DNA from: Theobroma cacao
Taxonomy: Eukaryota > Streptophyta > Magnoliopsida > Malvales > Malvaceae
Length of the DNA: 64,000 bases
NCBI RefSeq assembly: GCF_000208745.1
Contig: NC_030854.1
Location: 1,085,539 to 1,149,538 of the forward strand
Reading direction: 5' to 3'
Positions within the stretch are counted from its first letter, which is position 1. The number at the start of each line of letters is the position of its first letter. The notes beneath the pieces are model-generated. The model was not told the origin of the DNA, made no database searches, and was given only the letters and a program-made list of their open reading frames with translations. The translations under genes were made by a program, and so were the position numbers. This document shows, one piece after another, positions 1 through 13,135 of this stretch.

Positions 1-1190
1 TAATTTTTAATTTTTTTAAATAAAAGATAATAAAGATCAAAATAATTATAATTTAAAGTTGACATGAAAAAGTTTTGATGTAAAACAGTAAGAATTGACA
101 TAAAACTTGTAAATGTGGAATAACTAAATTTAAAATCTTAACATAAATGTATAAAGAGTTAACGTAATAAGTTAATTAAGTAAAAAAATTAATTTTAATG
201 AAAAATAATATTTAAATTTATATTTTCGAATTAAAAGTGTTTAACGATGTGCAAATTTTAATTTTTAAATAAAAAATAATAAGGATAAAAATAATTCTAA
301 TTCAAAGTTAATATGGAAAAGTTTTAACGTAAAATAATAAGAATTGACGTAAAAACTTGTAAAGGTGGAATAACTAAATTTAAAATCTTAACGTAAATAT
401 GTAAGAGTTAACGTAACAAGTTAATTAAGTAAAAAAAATTTCAATTTGATGAAAAATAAATATTTAAATTTATATTTTCAGATTAAAAGTGTTTAACTAT
501 ATGCAAATTTTAATTTTTAAATAAACAATAATAAGAATAAAAATAATTATAATTCAAAATTGATATGAAAAAGTCTTGACGTAAAACAGTGAGAATTAAC
601 GTAAAAACTTGTAAAGGTGGAATAACTAAATTTAAAATCTTAACGTAAGTTTGTAAGAATTAACGTAACAAGTCAATTAAGTAAAAATAATTTCAATTTG
701 ATGCAAAATAAATATTTAAATTTATATTTTCGAATTAAAAGTGTTTAACGATGTGTAAATTTTAATTTTTAAATAAAAAATAATAAGAAAAAATAATTCT
801 AATTCAAAGTTGATATGAAAAAGCTTTGACGTAAAATAATAAGATTTGATGTAAAAACTTGTAAATATGGAATAACTAAATTTAAAATCTTAATGTAAGT
901 GTGTAAGAGTTAACGTAACAAGTCAATTAAGTAAAGATAATTAAAATTTAATGAAAATTAAATATTTAAATTTATATTTTCAGATTAAAAGTGTTTAATG
1001 ATATATAAATTTTAATTTTTAAATAAAAAATAATAAAGATAATAATAATTATAGTTTAAAGTTACTATTAGAAGGGTTTGTCGTAAAGTTGTAAGTATTG
1101 ACGTAAAATCTTATGAAGGTATAATAATTAGATTTAAAATCTTAACATAAATATATAAGAGTTAACGTAAATAAATTTTATTGTATTAAA
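1..1190. repeat. tandem array, about 250 bp unit, cut by window edge
   Basis: The block with the core 'aaagttgatatgaaaaag' recurs with its first base near 55, 304, 556, 806 and 1058, so the unit is 249-252 bp and about 4.7 copies are visible. Every copy carries the same ordered sub-motifs (taaaacagtaag, acttgtaaaggtgg, aactaaatttaaaatctt, attaaaagtgtttaa). The last copy is the most diverged and the array fades out near 1190. The units are very AT-rich with no open frame. It could be a minor satellite or the internal repeat of a larger element lying to the left. Confidence 0.85.
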
Positions 1191-1957
1191 TTAATTAAAT
1201 TTAATTTTAATATTAAAATAATAATATTTTATAATTTATGATAAAAATTAAATAAAATTAAAAGTTTAATAACTTAAAATAAACTAAATAAGTTTAAAAA
1301 ATATCTACATTATTATCTTAAAATAGATAAATTTAAAAATTAAATATATTATTTACCTGTTAACTTGCTATACCGATTTTTTTATTATTTTATAAAAATT
1401 TTTATTAATTGACCTTACCGTAAGTTTAAACTTACTGTAGTGTTCACCAACAAAACCATATGTTTTTGTACCAGAGAAAAAAAATTACAGTTTTCATTTA
1501 ACCTATAGTATGGAAGTTAAATAAAGGAAATCATTGAAAATATATTAAAATATTTAATTTATAATAAACTAATCTATATAATTTTTATTTAAAAAGTCAA
1601 TTGGGTTTGAATTTATTTTATCCAATAAAAAAATAAATCAACAAAAATATTAAGGATTTTGGTTCTTAACCTAACAATGAAGAAACAATGGTAATATCTA
1701 GTAATCTTGATAATTCTAATTTATCATGATAAAAAGATAAAACATTATCTTCCATAATCTAATCCAAGTAGAATGTGTTGATTCCCAAAAAACCAATATC
1801 TCCCACTCATAGATGATGGTGAAACAATCCTACTACTGTCATAAACTGTATCATTGCCAAGTTCATAGCAGTTAATGGATTGTGAGATTGTTAGGTACAC
1901 CTCAAATGTTTGCCACAAATAAACCAAAACAGCAAGACCACAAAAAAAAGAGTAGAT
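1191..1957. other. AT-rich intergenic DNA and 3' flank of the eL21 gene
   Basis: Low-complexity A/T sequence to about 1,660, then the probable 3' untranslated region of the eL21 gene, which is transcribed leftwards. I see no supported gene here. Confidence 0.6.
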
Positions 1958-3109
1958 CTAGTAACCACCCTTGAGATCATTAACAACATCATATGGGATG
2001 GGAGTTACAGTTTCCAATGTAGCACCCTCCACCATGAAACCAGGTTTAGGACCCTCGGGCTGCCTCTTTGTGCTAATGACCTCACCCTTTGCCTTAGCCT
2101 CGGCCTTAAGTTGATCATTCTTCACCTTCCTGAGCTTGAATTCCTCAGTGCACCTTGAAGGCTGAACATGCTCCACTCTGACATGAATCCTCTTCCTGAT
2201 AATCCTGTTACCCACCTGATATCCACAAACATTTACATACAAAGTGCACAGATTTTCAACCCCCACTATATGAAGCATGTAGACTACATGAAAGTAAGGC
2301 ACAAGGTTAAACGATCGGGCAACAACTTCGGGAAAACCCCAGTTACCAGAGTGAGTAAAGGCAAAAGACTAACAGGACCACACCCTGAAATGCTGCTACA
2401 ATACAAACAATCCAATCATAATGATTATGTAAAATTGTAATTCATCTTACTTATCCCCAATAGTGAATTTAGATTTTTTTTGGCAACAAAGCAGCCCCAA
2501 CGAGTCATGAAAACTAGAAGGAATGCTACACTAACGCTCTAAGGCAGGCTAATTTGTTCATATTACCATATCATATAAGCAAGCCCATCTAACTCTAAAA
2601 TGGCAGACACAACATGTCAGAATCGAATTTCAAACAGAATGCTATAAGCTAAGAAACAAACCCTATCGGATAACCAGAAGCAGAACCTATATACTCTTTT
2701 CAATACAAGATACCACATGTCAATAATCAACATCCGAAAACATAAGACCAAACACAGATTCACAGCAAGACAGAAAATAAACCAAAGCCCAAATACAAAT
2801 TTAAATAATACATCCAGAAAATGAAACAAAAACCCAGAAATAAAGGGGAAAAAAAGCCCATTTGAACTATACCTGCTTGTTGACTTCAACGCCGATGGCG
2901 CGCTTGGTGACGTTCCAGACACGACCGGTGCGGCCATGGTAGAACTTGTGGGGCATACCCTTGTGAACGGCGCCGTTTACCTTGATGTCGACATAGTCAC
3001 CGGTCTTGTAAGTCCTGAGGAAAGTCGACAGGGGAATGTAACCCTTCTTTCTGAAGGGTCTGGCGAATAGATCCCTGGTTCGAGCGCGGAGACCGTGACC
3101 GGCTGGCAT
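1958..3109 (-). CDS. RPL21: 60S ribosomal protein L21 (eL21)
   Basis: Cytosolic large-subunit ribosomal protein. There are two coding exons on the minus strand, 3109-2873 (79 codons) and 2215-1958 (85 codons plus stop), giving 164 residues, the usual plant length. The intron runs 2872-2216, with donor CAG|GTATAG and acceptor ATCAG|GTG. The N-terminus [19 protein letters not shown], the central [20 protein letters not shown] block and the C-terminal [18 protein letters not shown] are diagnostic of plant eL21. The ATG at 3109 is the start because the family begins MPAGHG. A telo-box lies about 40 bp upstream, as is common in plant ribosomal-protein promoters. Identification is essentially certain; the paralogue number is not knowable here. 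Confidence 0.97.
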
Positions 3110-3148
3110 TCTTCACTCTCTCAGGTTTTCTCTCTCCCTCCACGAGCA

Positions 3149-3157
3149 AAACCCTAA
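3149..3157 (+). promoter_or_regulatory. telo-box (AAACCCTAA) in the eL21 promoter
   Basis: An exact AAACCCTAA lies 40 bp upstream of the eL21 start codon. Telo-boxes are established promoter elements of plant translation genes. The role here is inferred from motif and position. Confidence 0.55.
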
Positions 3158-3299
3158 TCCTTTAATAGTATAGTTTCTTTCGGTTTTTCGGTTTTTCCGG
3201 GTTTTGGGTTTGGACTTTGGGTTGCAAGCCCGAGTTGATTCAAGGGCTAGACGAGGCCCGGTTCTAACACAATTTTGAATATTTGGTATTAATAATATT

Positions 3300-4150
3300 G
3301 GCATAATACTCAAAACAACCCTTAAATTATTTTAAAAAGTTCACATAAACCCTTATACTTTTATTTCTTCAATCGAACTCTTATATTTTTATTTTGAACT
3401 AAATAAATTTTTATATTTTTATTTTAAATCAAATAAACTTTATAATTAATAAATAACTTAATCAAAATGTTATTTATCTTTTCTATGTTATATGGTTTTG
3501 ACGTGATATGTTAATATATTATAATTAATAATAATATGACATATTAACATATTACTATTGATGATGATGATATAACATTCTAATTTGATATAATAACATA
3601 ATCGTATGATTTTTATACTGCATGATATTGACGTAACATGTTAACATATTATAATTAACGATAATGTGATATGTAAATATATCATTATTGATAATGATGT
3701 GATATATTAATTTAACATAATAATATAATTATATAATATTTTTCATCTTTTGCATAAAATAATTAATGATATTTTGATTAATGACAAATAATTCATCATT
3801 AGTTAAAAAAACATATTTGATCGAAAATAAAAAATTACATGACTTGATTAAACATAATAAAAAAATTTTACAATTTTTTTAAATAATTTAAAATTTTATT
3901 TAAGCGTTATGGCAATAATGTTTCATAACAGGGAGAATTAGGTGACTATTAAAATCAAAATTCAAAGACCAGACCTGTAGTAATCCCTTTAACATGATGC
4001 CCCGAGGATCAGAGTGATGTGCGCACCATGAAGCTTGCATTGTTACAAAGAAAATTTCTATTAACACTTGAATTTTAACGAGAAAATTTCCATTGATGAA
4101 CATAGGCGCAAATCATGATTTTGCAAATTAAATCTAACACATTTCAAAGG
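3300..4150. repeat. AT-rich intergenic DNA with a direct duplication of about 130 bp
   Basis: Two related blocks, about 3492-3610 and 3625-3740, share the order 'gacgtgatatgttaat', 'attataattaa', 'attgataatgatgtgatat' and 'aacataataatataatt', offset by about 130 bp. They also contain short internal inverted repeats (atatgttaa / ttaacatat). No gene is supported. The last 250 bp before the HAKAI stop codon are probably its 3' untranslated region. Confidence 0.55.
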
Positions 4151-4261
4151 GAGTAGAATGCTGCTAAGAAATTAAGAAATGATGGACAGCCCATCACAGC
4201 TTAATAAAGACCCCCCAAAGAAGAGAAGATCACACGTTAACCGCCCAAAAACAAGCAATTT

Positions 4262-6248
4262 CTAGTCCTGGCTACCTCCAAAGCCATCACGGTTCTCATG
4301 CTGCCACCCAAAACCTTGTCCATCACGACCCATATCACCAGAGTGGAAGTTGCCTCGTTTAAGTTGTGGCATATGATGTGGAAGCGGTGGAGGTGGTGGT
4401 GGAACTTGCATGGGCTGTGGTGCCAGTATACCTTTGCCATCCCTAGGGTCCATGGAATTACTACCCTGCACTGCTTCCATCCCTTTGTTGGCTGACGGTG
4501 GGGGAGGAATCATTGGTAAGCCTCCTGGATTTCGCCCATAATCACCTTGATAATTGGCAAAAGCATCGCCCATCATGTGGCCACCTGGCGGAGCTTCAAA
4601 TGGTGCACCAGGTTGCCCGCCATTCCAGGGCTGAGGATAACCTGTTGGGTAATTTATGCCCCCAACTGGACCTGGTGGGAAACCCAATAATGACCCCTGC
4701 TCAGAACCAACATCTGGTGCTGAACTCGGCCGAGCCATCTCATAGGGAGCACCATAAAATGGTTGAGCTCCATCAGTTGGAAATGGAGGAACACCATATG
4801 GAGCAAACATAGGGTTTGAATTCATTGGCATAACAAAATTAGGTGGTTGCATGGAATGCATTGGCGGGTATTCAGAAAACTGGTTTTCAGATAAAACTCC
4901 CTGCTGCTTGTCTGAAAACTGGCTAGATTCTGGTTGCGGGGTGCCCTGCCTGTCAAAGCCTTGTTGGAAGTGGTTGTGAGGGCCAGGCCTGTCAAAGCCT
5001 GGGGGAAGGTTATTGTCTGGTTGGGACTCTGATGGAAGATTCTGAACTTGACCAAATGCCGGTGCCCCCTTTGGCTGCATCATTGGCCTTGAAGGCAGTT
5101 GTTCTCTAGGCTGCTGCCGTCGAGCTTTTTCTTCAGTATCATAGAGCTGAGGATTTGAACCAGGAGAAATGACAGGCCTTGGAGGACCTCGAACAGTAGT
5201 ATCTGAACCTGTAGGTTGTTTAGCACTCAGAACCTCTGATTCTTTACCATCTTCCTTCTCTGCATTAGGCAGCAAAAGATCAGCATGGCTCTCATGGATA
5301 TGAGATTCAAATTCAGTCTTCTTCAGAAAAGACTTAAGACAATGAGGGGCTGCACAGATGAGGATCCCCTCCAATATCTTGATTGTCTGGATCTTCTGTA
5401 TACGCTCATCACAACTGCGTGAAAACATAAAAAGCATTATTTTTGTCAATGCCAAGTTACTTGTGTTTCAACTGAATCAAGATTAGTTCATGAATCAGCC
5501 AAAATCCGACTTCCACAAGAAAACAAACAATCACAAGAGTATAAGGAAACAAACATCTCAATGATTTGTTCCTAGTAAAAACCCTTAAATCCCACGATTC
5601 TTCAACACAACCACTTTGCATTAAAGAATCAAGAAATGATCACTTACAGATAGCAAATTGAATCACTCCTTGCACAATCCAGGCAGAAGGCATGCTCACA
5701 AGGACTCTGCAACCAGGAAAAACACACGCACACATATTCAAAAACAGAATCAAATACCAATATATAAAGGAACTCCTACCAATAATTATTGCAACCCTTA
5801 GCCAACAATCAAAACGTCCTTACCAATTGAATCGTTTAACTTTAGAGCGAATCCAACTGATATCTTTAACATCACAAAATTTCAAATATTTAGGCATAAC
5901 TTATCTATTAATTACTTACTCTACTCTTTCACAAATTAATTAATTTTAATTCAAAGATAAACAAAAGAAGCAGTAACGGTTACTAAGACGTACCAAGCGG
6001 CCGTAGATCGCTATTGGAAAATCGCAGCGAACGCAGAAGTGGACTCGCTCGCCGAGCTGACGACGGGACCTACGACCGACGGTCTTAACGAGCGAGGAGG
6101 AGGTAGCGGCACCAATGCTCTTGGCAACGGGAAGGTCGGCGAGAACGAGGTGGTCGGGGCAGGCCACCGTTACCGTCTCCACTGGCAAGGGCTTCACGGA
6201 GCCGCCGGCGTCCGCGGACGGGCCCTTGCTTAGTCGGATTTGAAGCAT
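4262..6248 (-). CDS. HAKAI: HAKAI-like E3 ubiquitin-protein ligase
   Basis: Plant homologue of HAKAI, a RING E3 ligase that in Arabidopsis associates with the m6A mRNA methyltransferase complex. Exons are 6248-5994, 5706-5648 and 5414-4262 (255+59+1153 nt), encoding 488 residues. The RING finger spans residues 72-106 (C72, C75, C88, H90, C93, C96, C103, C106) and is assembled across all three exons. A C2H2-type finger follows (C125, C130, H143, H148). The remainder is long, proline/glycine/methionine-rich and probably disordered, ending GFGGSQD. The start MLQIRLSK matches the family; the open frame upstream contains no in-frame ATG. Family assignment is firm. Participation in the methylation complex is by homology only. 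Confidence 0.93.
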
Positions 6249-6279
6249 CTTTGTTCCCACTAAATCTGCTCTTCCCACG

Positions 6280-7517
6280 AAATCAAAACCGGATGGAAAA
6301 GTTTTTCTACTTTCGACTGATCGAATTTGATAAATTGCGGTTTCAAGTCGGGTCGGGCTGATACCTTGGGCTTTCTGGATAAAGGCCTGTCTTCTTTTCT
6401 TGGGCTTTTCAAACTTTTTATTTTGTGGGCCGGTTTATAATTGGAATAAGGGACAGGAAAAATACACAATCCAAAGAGAATGAGCACAAGTTTACAAATT
6501 AAAAGAATTTATGTGAAATTTGTTTTTTTTTTTAAAAAACTATTCAATAAAATATGTAATTTTCTAACTATTCAATAAAAAGTGAAATCTAGCGCTCCAG
6601 GCGGCCAGATCCGACCATGTTTGGCAGTGCCAATCAGCGGCGGATAATGGCAATGGCGGAGATGGACGTTGACAGTGAAGGTTTAAAGGAGAGAGAGGAA
6701 GAAATAAAAAAAGGCTTTAGGTTTGATTTTGTATTTATATGATAACAATTTCATGAGACAATTAAGATTTTTTTGTCTCAAAACACCTTTAACCTATTCC
6801 TCTCCATGTGGAATAATTAGTACAAGGGATGGTCGAAATGACCATTCGTTGGTAAAAAAAATAACTAACCATTAAAATTGCCATTCATCGAGAATAGTAT
6901 CAGAATTGAATGATCATTTCGATGAACCAAACATGCCCTATCTGACATGTTTTTTTTTTTTTTGAACATGAAGAATCTAACCTGTTAACCCTATCTTTTT
7001 CTCATATGAAGGAATTTGGTACCATATTATTGTCATAACCTCACATAATAAGAAGCAATTATGTGCAGATCATCTAACCCTTTCGTTTTCCCTAATGCCT
7101 AGGTCCAATGGAGGAAAAATATGATTGACAAAAAGTTTGTGATTAGCTTTGTTATGTCTTAAAGTATTGCCTCTTGGTGTTAAGGCCCAAATGTTGACCC
7201 AAGGACCCAAAAGCATACGTAAAAACACAACTCAAAAAGCAACCAAGGCAAAGAAATTGTGATTGGCAAATTCCAAATTTCAATATATCAATGGGATGAC
7301 AAATGATAATGCAGTCCTAAGAATGACCATAAAAATTATTGCAAAGTTTCTGAGTTCTGTGAAACATCATAAGATTCCCCTGGAAGAACTCGTCTCGATT
7401 AGCAAAATGACATAAATATTTAGGGGAATTAGACAAATTTCTATTATTCTCTGTAAAACTTCAATGACAGTCCCACTGGAAAGCCTTGCTCTGTGGGATG
7501 AATCGTCTCTTTTAAGC
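6280..7517. other. intergenic region between HAKAI promoter and UCP1 3' end
   Basis: The HAKAI upstream region gives way to AT-rich sequence, including a T-run near 6,952. From about 7,100 this is probably downstream flank and 3' untranslated sequence of the uncoupling-protein gene. I see no gene. Confidence 0.5.
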
Positions 7518-10500
7518 TCAGGATGATTCTAGATTTCGGACAAATTTCTTAGCCTGTTGAGGAATGAAGAAAGAAATATTTTGGATAAGCAAGCCAGCCA
7601 TGAGTAAATAAAGCAGCATGTTTATAAACAGTCTAGCAGATTAGCAGTCCTTGTTCTATAATCAGCTTGTTATGGTCAAGAATGAAAAGATAGCTCATGA
7701 ACAAAGAGAAAAATTATCTAAAGGCTGACACAAGAAAATTCTCAAATCTCACTGCCAAGTAGCTGTCAACTGAACCTTTCATGAGGGAGAGGAAGTTGAG
7801 AAAATGAAAAACGCTAACCCTACAAATAGGGAAAGCAAATACCAAATAGAGGTGGAAAAAAAATATTTGCAACTTCACCTGTTCTAATGTCAGAAACATG
7901 ATCACGTTCCAAGATCCTAGCCGTCCAAAATTGGGGATGAAACCCTTATAAAAAGCCAAAGGCCCCTGCAAATGATAATGAATGCTGTAAGTAAAATGCT
8001 TGTCCATTTTAGACTCTCACCTGCAGCCAATAGCTTCTTAAGTAGCAATAAACTTTTTAACATACAAGCATAGAAAGGTATGTAACATTTTTTTTTTCCA
8101 TGTTTTCTGTTGTATAAATAAATCATGTAACTAGTGAATCAGAAGGAGTTATAACTCATAAAAAAACAGGAAGGTGAACAGCTTAAGTACGTGAAGCTTT
8201 GATGCTTAGAGGATAAAAGAGAAAAACTAATGGAACCATCTTGCAGTTAAAGACATAAAATAATCAATTTCCATGCATAATTATTCCTATAAGTCATTAG
8301 ACAGCTGAGCCTAGGGCATAGTTATGACAAGATAATAGAAAAAGGAGAAACAAGATCAAAGAAAGCAAACATACATCATTTTTAAAAGTTTTGATGAAAC
8401 AATCAAGTGTGTTCTTGTAAGTTGAATCTCCCATCATTCTTGACTTAACCTGCAGGGGGAAAAAAAGTAAAACCCATCAAATTTGCTTGATATTACAGCA
8501 ATTGCAAAAGATAGGATAATAGCACATTCAACCAGATGATAAAGCAAATGGGACGCAAATGCGTTGCACTGACTTGGTAAAATGATAAACAGACCCTAAT
8601 TCAAAAATGCTCTCACCTAGGCAGACATTACAGGTATAACTTCAAATGGGATTACTTATAATTACATGATGGCAAAAACAGATTAAAAGCCACCCATAAT
8701 AGAGTCTGAGCAAATTTTACAGCAATAAATAATGCTAAACATACTTAGTTGGCACAGACAAAGTGAACGGAATCCTCTAACCATGTGCATTCTACATGGT
8801 CCCATCTTCATACGATGGCATACCAATTTCATTATGACCAGCAGACAACAGAAGATATACTACCAAAACATTGGAGAAAAGAGTCAAAATGTGAACTTTG
8901 ATGGCATACCACATCAACAGGAGAACCAATACAGACGGCAAAAAATCCTGCCCCAAGACCAGCGAAGAGATGAGTGACAACATTATCAGTGAATCCAGGG
9001 ATTTTCAAAATCGTCTGCATTGAAAGATAGACATTAGAAAAAGCAAAAAGCAGTACTTTTCAAACAGAAGGTGCAATAACCATGAGCTTTTGTTATTACT
9101 TTACCTGCTTTACTTGATCATAGCTAGCAAGTTCAGCAGCATTTATAATAGCATTCCGTGCTATATTGGGTCCAAGCCCGGTCCAAAGAGCTGCAACTCC
9201 TTCCTAACGTTGGAAAATCGAGATACAAACTGAAGAGTCAAAAGCTAGGAACAACCTGGAAAAGTATCTCTTTCTTCCCAGATTAGATATTTAACCTGTC
9301 TAGCAATAGTGGAGTAAGCATTAAGTGCACCAGAATAGCGCCTAGGTACACCAGGGGGTAATCTCCCTTCAGCCTGAAGTCTAACTTTCACAAGATCAGT
9401 TGGATTTGCCACTGTAATTCCTAGAGCACCTGTTCAAAAAAAACAACTAAGTTAGAGCACCTATCATGGACAAACTTGCCGGAAATAACAAGTAATCCCA
9501 GCCACATCCTCCATATTCCTCACCAGTTGTAAGGGCAGCAAGTATTTTCTTCGTCAAAGGAACATCTCCGACATGGTCTTTTCCCACATAAAAATTCTTA
9601 ACCTGTGAGAATTTACAAGATAATTTGTGATTACATCAACAAGAAAACAAAAGCACATAAAATACACAATACAATTTATGTAAGAAGAAGATTCGACACC
9701 CACAGGCTCATACATCCCAATTCTCAAACCACCAAAAAGACACTGACGATGTAATCCGGGTATAACACCTTTCCAGAGAGCTGCCAAACCTTCTTCCCTA
9801 GCAATAGTACCAACTGTACCTAACAAACCCCTGTATTTTGGTAAAGCTGCAGCATCTCCACCAACAGCTTTCTTCTGAAGCTGGAGCCTAACTTTAGCAG
9901 TGTCCAAAGGAATGGTGCATATCTGCAATGAATTCAAGTTGACTTCATATTAAAGCAACAATATTTCTTCTAACAATTCGAATCACGAGAAGATTTCTCA
10001 ATCCAACTTGTAAAACAATTTCATAATTTTTTTGAAGTTCATAATATATCAAATCAAAAAAAAAAAAATTCAAATTAAGCGGTTGACGATGGTTAGGAAT
10101 TAACCAAATTGCTGAATTTGAGACTTAACATGACAGATTTGTTTCACAAAAATGCGAACTTCAGTTCATACTATCAAATCTTTGTACTGACAAACACACA
10201 CACGCACAAAAAACCGTATCTTGAACACAAATTTACAATCAAATCTTCAATCAAACTACTATTTCTTTTTTGTGTTTGTTTGTTTCTACATTTCAAGTCA
10301 CCGCAAGAGAACCGAAAACAGCGAGAGCGAAGAACAGGATGCAAATATCCAGAGACCGAGAATACAAAATCGTGATCAAAGCGAAGAAGCAGCACAACAA
10401 CGAGAAAAAAGAATATGAGTTAGTTAGTGAATTTTCTGATACCTCAGCGAAGCAAGCAGCGAAGGCGCTGCTGGCGAAGGTTCCGGCCAAGGAGATATCG

Positions 10501-10526
10501 GATTTTCCCTTTTGATCGGCCACCAT
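7518..10526 (-). CDS. UCP1: mitochondrial uncoupling protein (PUMP/UCP1)
   Basis: Inner-membrane mitochondrial carrier of the uncoupling/aspartate-glutamate exchange group. There are nine exons: 10526-10443, 9922-9704, 9602-9524, 9429-9296, 9203-9105, 9014-8910, 8449-8375, 7965-7879 and 7553-7518. They total 918 nt and 305 residues, against 306 in Arabidopsis PUMP1. All three carrier signatures are present, one per repeat: [20 protein letters not shown] and PVDVVKSRMM. Also visible are the family-typical [10 protein letters not shown] and [13 protein letters not shown]. The final exon is very short, 11 codons plus stop ([11 protein letters not shown]). The ATG at 10526 gives [10 protein letters not shown], matching the family start. 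All junctions are GT-AG and phase-consistent. Confidence 0.96.
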
Positions 10527-13135
10527 TTTCAAAAAACAATTCTCTCTCAGAATAAATGCAAAGGATATTAACAGAGGAATCGAAAATCAATCAGATTAAT
10601 ACTAAGAGAGAGAGAAGTTAGGGAAGGAAATAAGGAATCTCGGGAAAAGTGATGACGAGGCTTGCGCAATTTGGTCTGCCGCCTTTCTTCCCTCCTTCGT
10701 CACGTCGGCCTTGGCTCGCTAATTTCCTGTCAACTCTGAGTTCCTCTGCTTACGTTTGCAGTTACCACAGTTTGAGAGTTTTGATTTTGAACCAATTAGA
10801 GAATGACACGTAATTTTATTCGTTAAGTTAGTGAATTCACGAGTGTGGGCTTTTTTAAATAGATGTGCCGCGGTTGGTCGGAATGTGAAAAACCGGTTTA
10901 AGTATCTTAATTATGAGATTTAATTAAAGTGAGCTGTCTTATTTAGACTAATAAACATGTTTTTTTGGCATGTTTACTCTTTTTTTTTTTTGAGATGGCA
11001 TGTTTACTTAATTTCACGTATTATCTTATTAATCTATCACCTTAAACAATCTTTATAATGTTTCATAAGCAATATGTAAAAGAAGTTTAATTGACTTTAT
11101 TCATGGACATACAGAGACATTTTCAATAATAATAATAAAAGAATAAAGAGAAAAATGTTTTTTAAACAATTATAACTACTTAAGAATTATAGTTGTTTGA
11201 ATAATTATATTAAAAAATAAATAATTATGTTTGTTAAAAAAATTGACAATTGTACTTAAAAAAAACAGACATTGCAATTATAATGGATACATTTATTATT
11301 ATTTAAAAAATATAATTAATAATCAAAAATGAATAAATAAGTTTATTTATTATAAATGGGTGGAAGATTTTACCTATTAGAAGTAAATTGATACTTTTAC
11401 TTACTAAATAGATATTTTTACCCACAAGTGAGGAGTACTTTTATGCATTGAAAGTAAATGGATACATTTACTTATTAAAAGTATATTGATACCTTTACCC
11501 ATTTATAGTAGATAGATCTATTTGAAAGAGGATTCTTTAGTTTTACGAAAAAAAATAAAAAGATAAACAATTTATAATCATTCTCTTTACTTTATTTAAA
11601 TTCTTTTTAGATTGCTTCTATAGTGTTTTGCTGAAAAAAAATTTTTATAGGAGTTTGATAATCTTACCATAATCAGTGGATACTGGATAAATTGATTTCA
11701 TAGATACAAAATATAATCAATCACTAGATATCATTATATTCTAAAAGCTTATTATTTGTAACTCTTTTGCATACTATCACTGCTTGTATCTTTTTGTATC
11801 ATTGGAGGCAAATAAAATCGACAATAACATTGATACACGCCTTGAAGTCATTTTTTAATTTTCAAATTCTGTGTTTCAACATATAATTTAATGGATGCAA
11901 ATCGAAACAATCATTCGAAATCGATTTAATTCAATTAATTTAGTTTGATTTTTCATTTTCAATTATTTCAATCAATTTTCAACATCTAAAATTTATAACT
12001 AAATCGATTGAATAACCAATCATTAATAATATGTATTTTAATATATTATATATATAAATTGAAATAAATCAATTTAAATTTTTTATTATATTTCAATAGA
12101 TTTTAGTTATTTAAAAAAAAAATCAATTAATTCAAATTCTAAAATTTTAAAATCGAATCTATCCAATACTCACACGTATTCCTAACAATGTAAGCTTCCC
12201 TTATAGTATAAATATGTCACTTCTTTTCTCTATTTTCTCATGCAGAAGGAAAACCTCTTACTATATGAGTTAGGAGGGCCCTCAACCTCCTCGAAAAAAA
12301 AGAAAGAAAAGTTGGTCAACTTGGTCGTGGATATCGTGCTTCCCATTTGGCCCATTTGGATGGAATCACCCATGACCCATCATTTTGACTTGGCCACCTA
12401 ATCTGGAAGTGGTGATTTTTGTCAAGAAATATGCTCTGTGATTGGCATGGCAGCCGGTAAAGGAAGTAGAGGGCACTGGTTCGTTGTAAAGCCTGGACGA
12501 ATATGGTTTTCCACATGGACCACTTGCTGCAATTGTGAGCCCATCAGGCTGGCTGGTGGTAGGAGGTTCCATTTCCATGGTGGAAAGGATGGAACCCAAG
12601 TCCTTTTTTATGTTGGTAAAAGTAAAAGCACTAGCCAATGCCACAGTCTTGTCAAAGCTCTCCCAAGTAATTTTACTAGGACAAAGAGAGAGCTGGATTG
12701 CAGTAACCCTAGTGGAGGGTGCAAGCAACTGCTAGTGGATTGACAGAATATGCCTTATGTTTCATCTAATTGAACAAGCTTAATGACTTAAGAAAAAGAA
12801 ACAACAAATCAAACTGAAAGAAAGAAACTGTTCCCGAAATTCTTCAGAAAGGGAACCAATGAAGAAATATTTCTATGAATTTATACCTGTGCTCAACTAA
12901 TACAAAAGTTTTAACAAGGAACAGAAGACTTATTTGAGCCAGCTCCAACTGTAGCATGCAAAGTAAAGAATGAAGAGGAAATCAATCCAGGAAAATTGGA
13001 ACTACAGCTTGAAACAGCTAATTCTTCTCTTTTCAGTTTCTAGACAAACAGATGATTGGCAGAATCTGTGGCATAAGCATCAGGCCCCTGCTGAAACAAT
13101 AGATGAACAGTTTGTTGATAATGTTAACAGGATGG
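10527..13135. other. intergenic region, AT-rich, with a GC-richer island
   Basis: The first 250 bp are the uncoupling-protein promoter. From 10,900 to 12,200 the sequence is AT-rich, with short degenerate repeats of 'gtaaattgatacttttac' type at 11,380-11,510. At 12,240-12,760 the base composition becomes more even, and a 363-nt stop-free minus-strand frame (12,366-12,728) exists, but it has no ATG at its 5' end and I do not recognise it. The part right of about 12,760 is probably 3' untranslated sequence of the next gene. Confidence 0.5.

Noticed and set aside
12366..12728. Stop-free minus-strand frame of about 120 codons in a GC-richer island
   Set aside because: It opens with TTG directly after an in-frame stop, has no early ATG, and I recognise no domain; it may be decayed transposon or gene sequence but a gene call is not supported.
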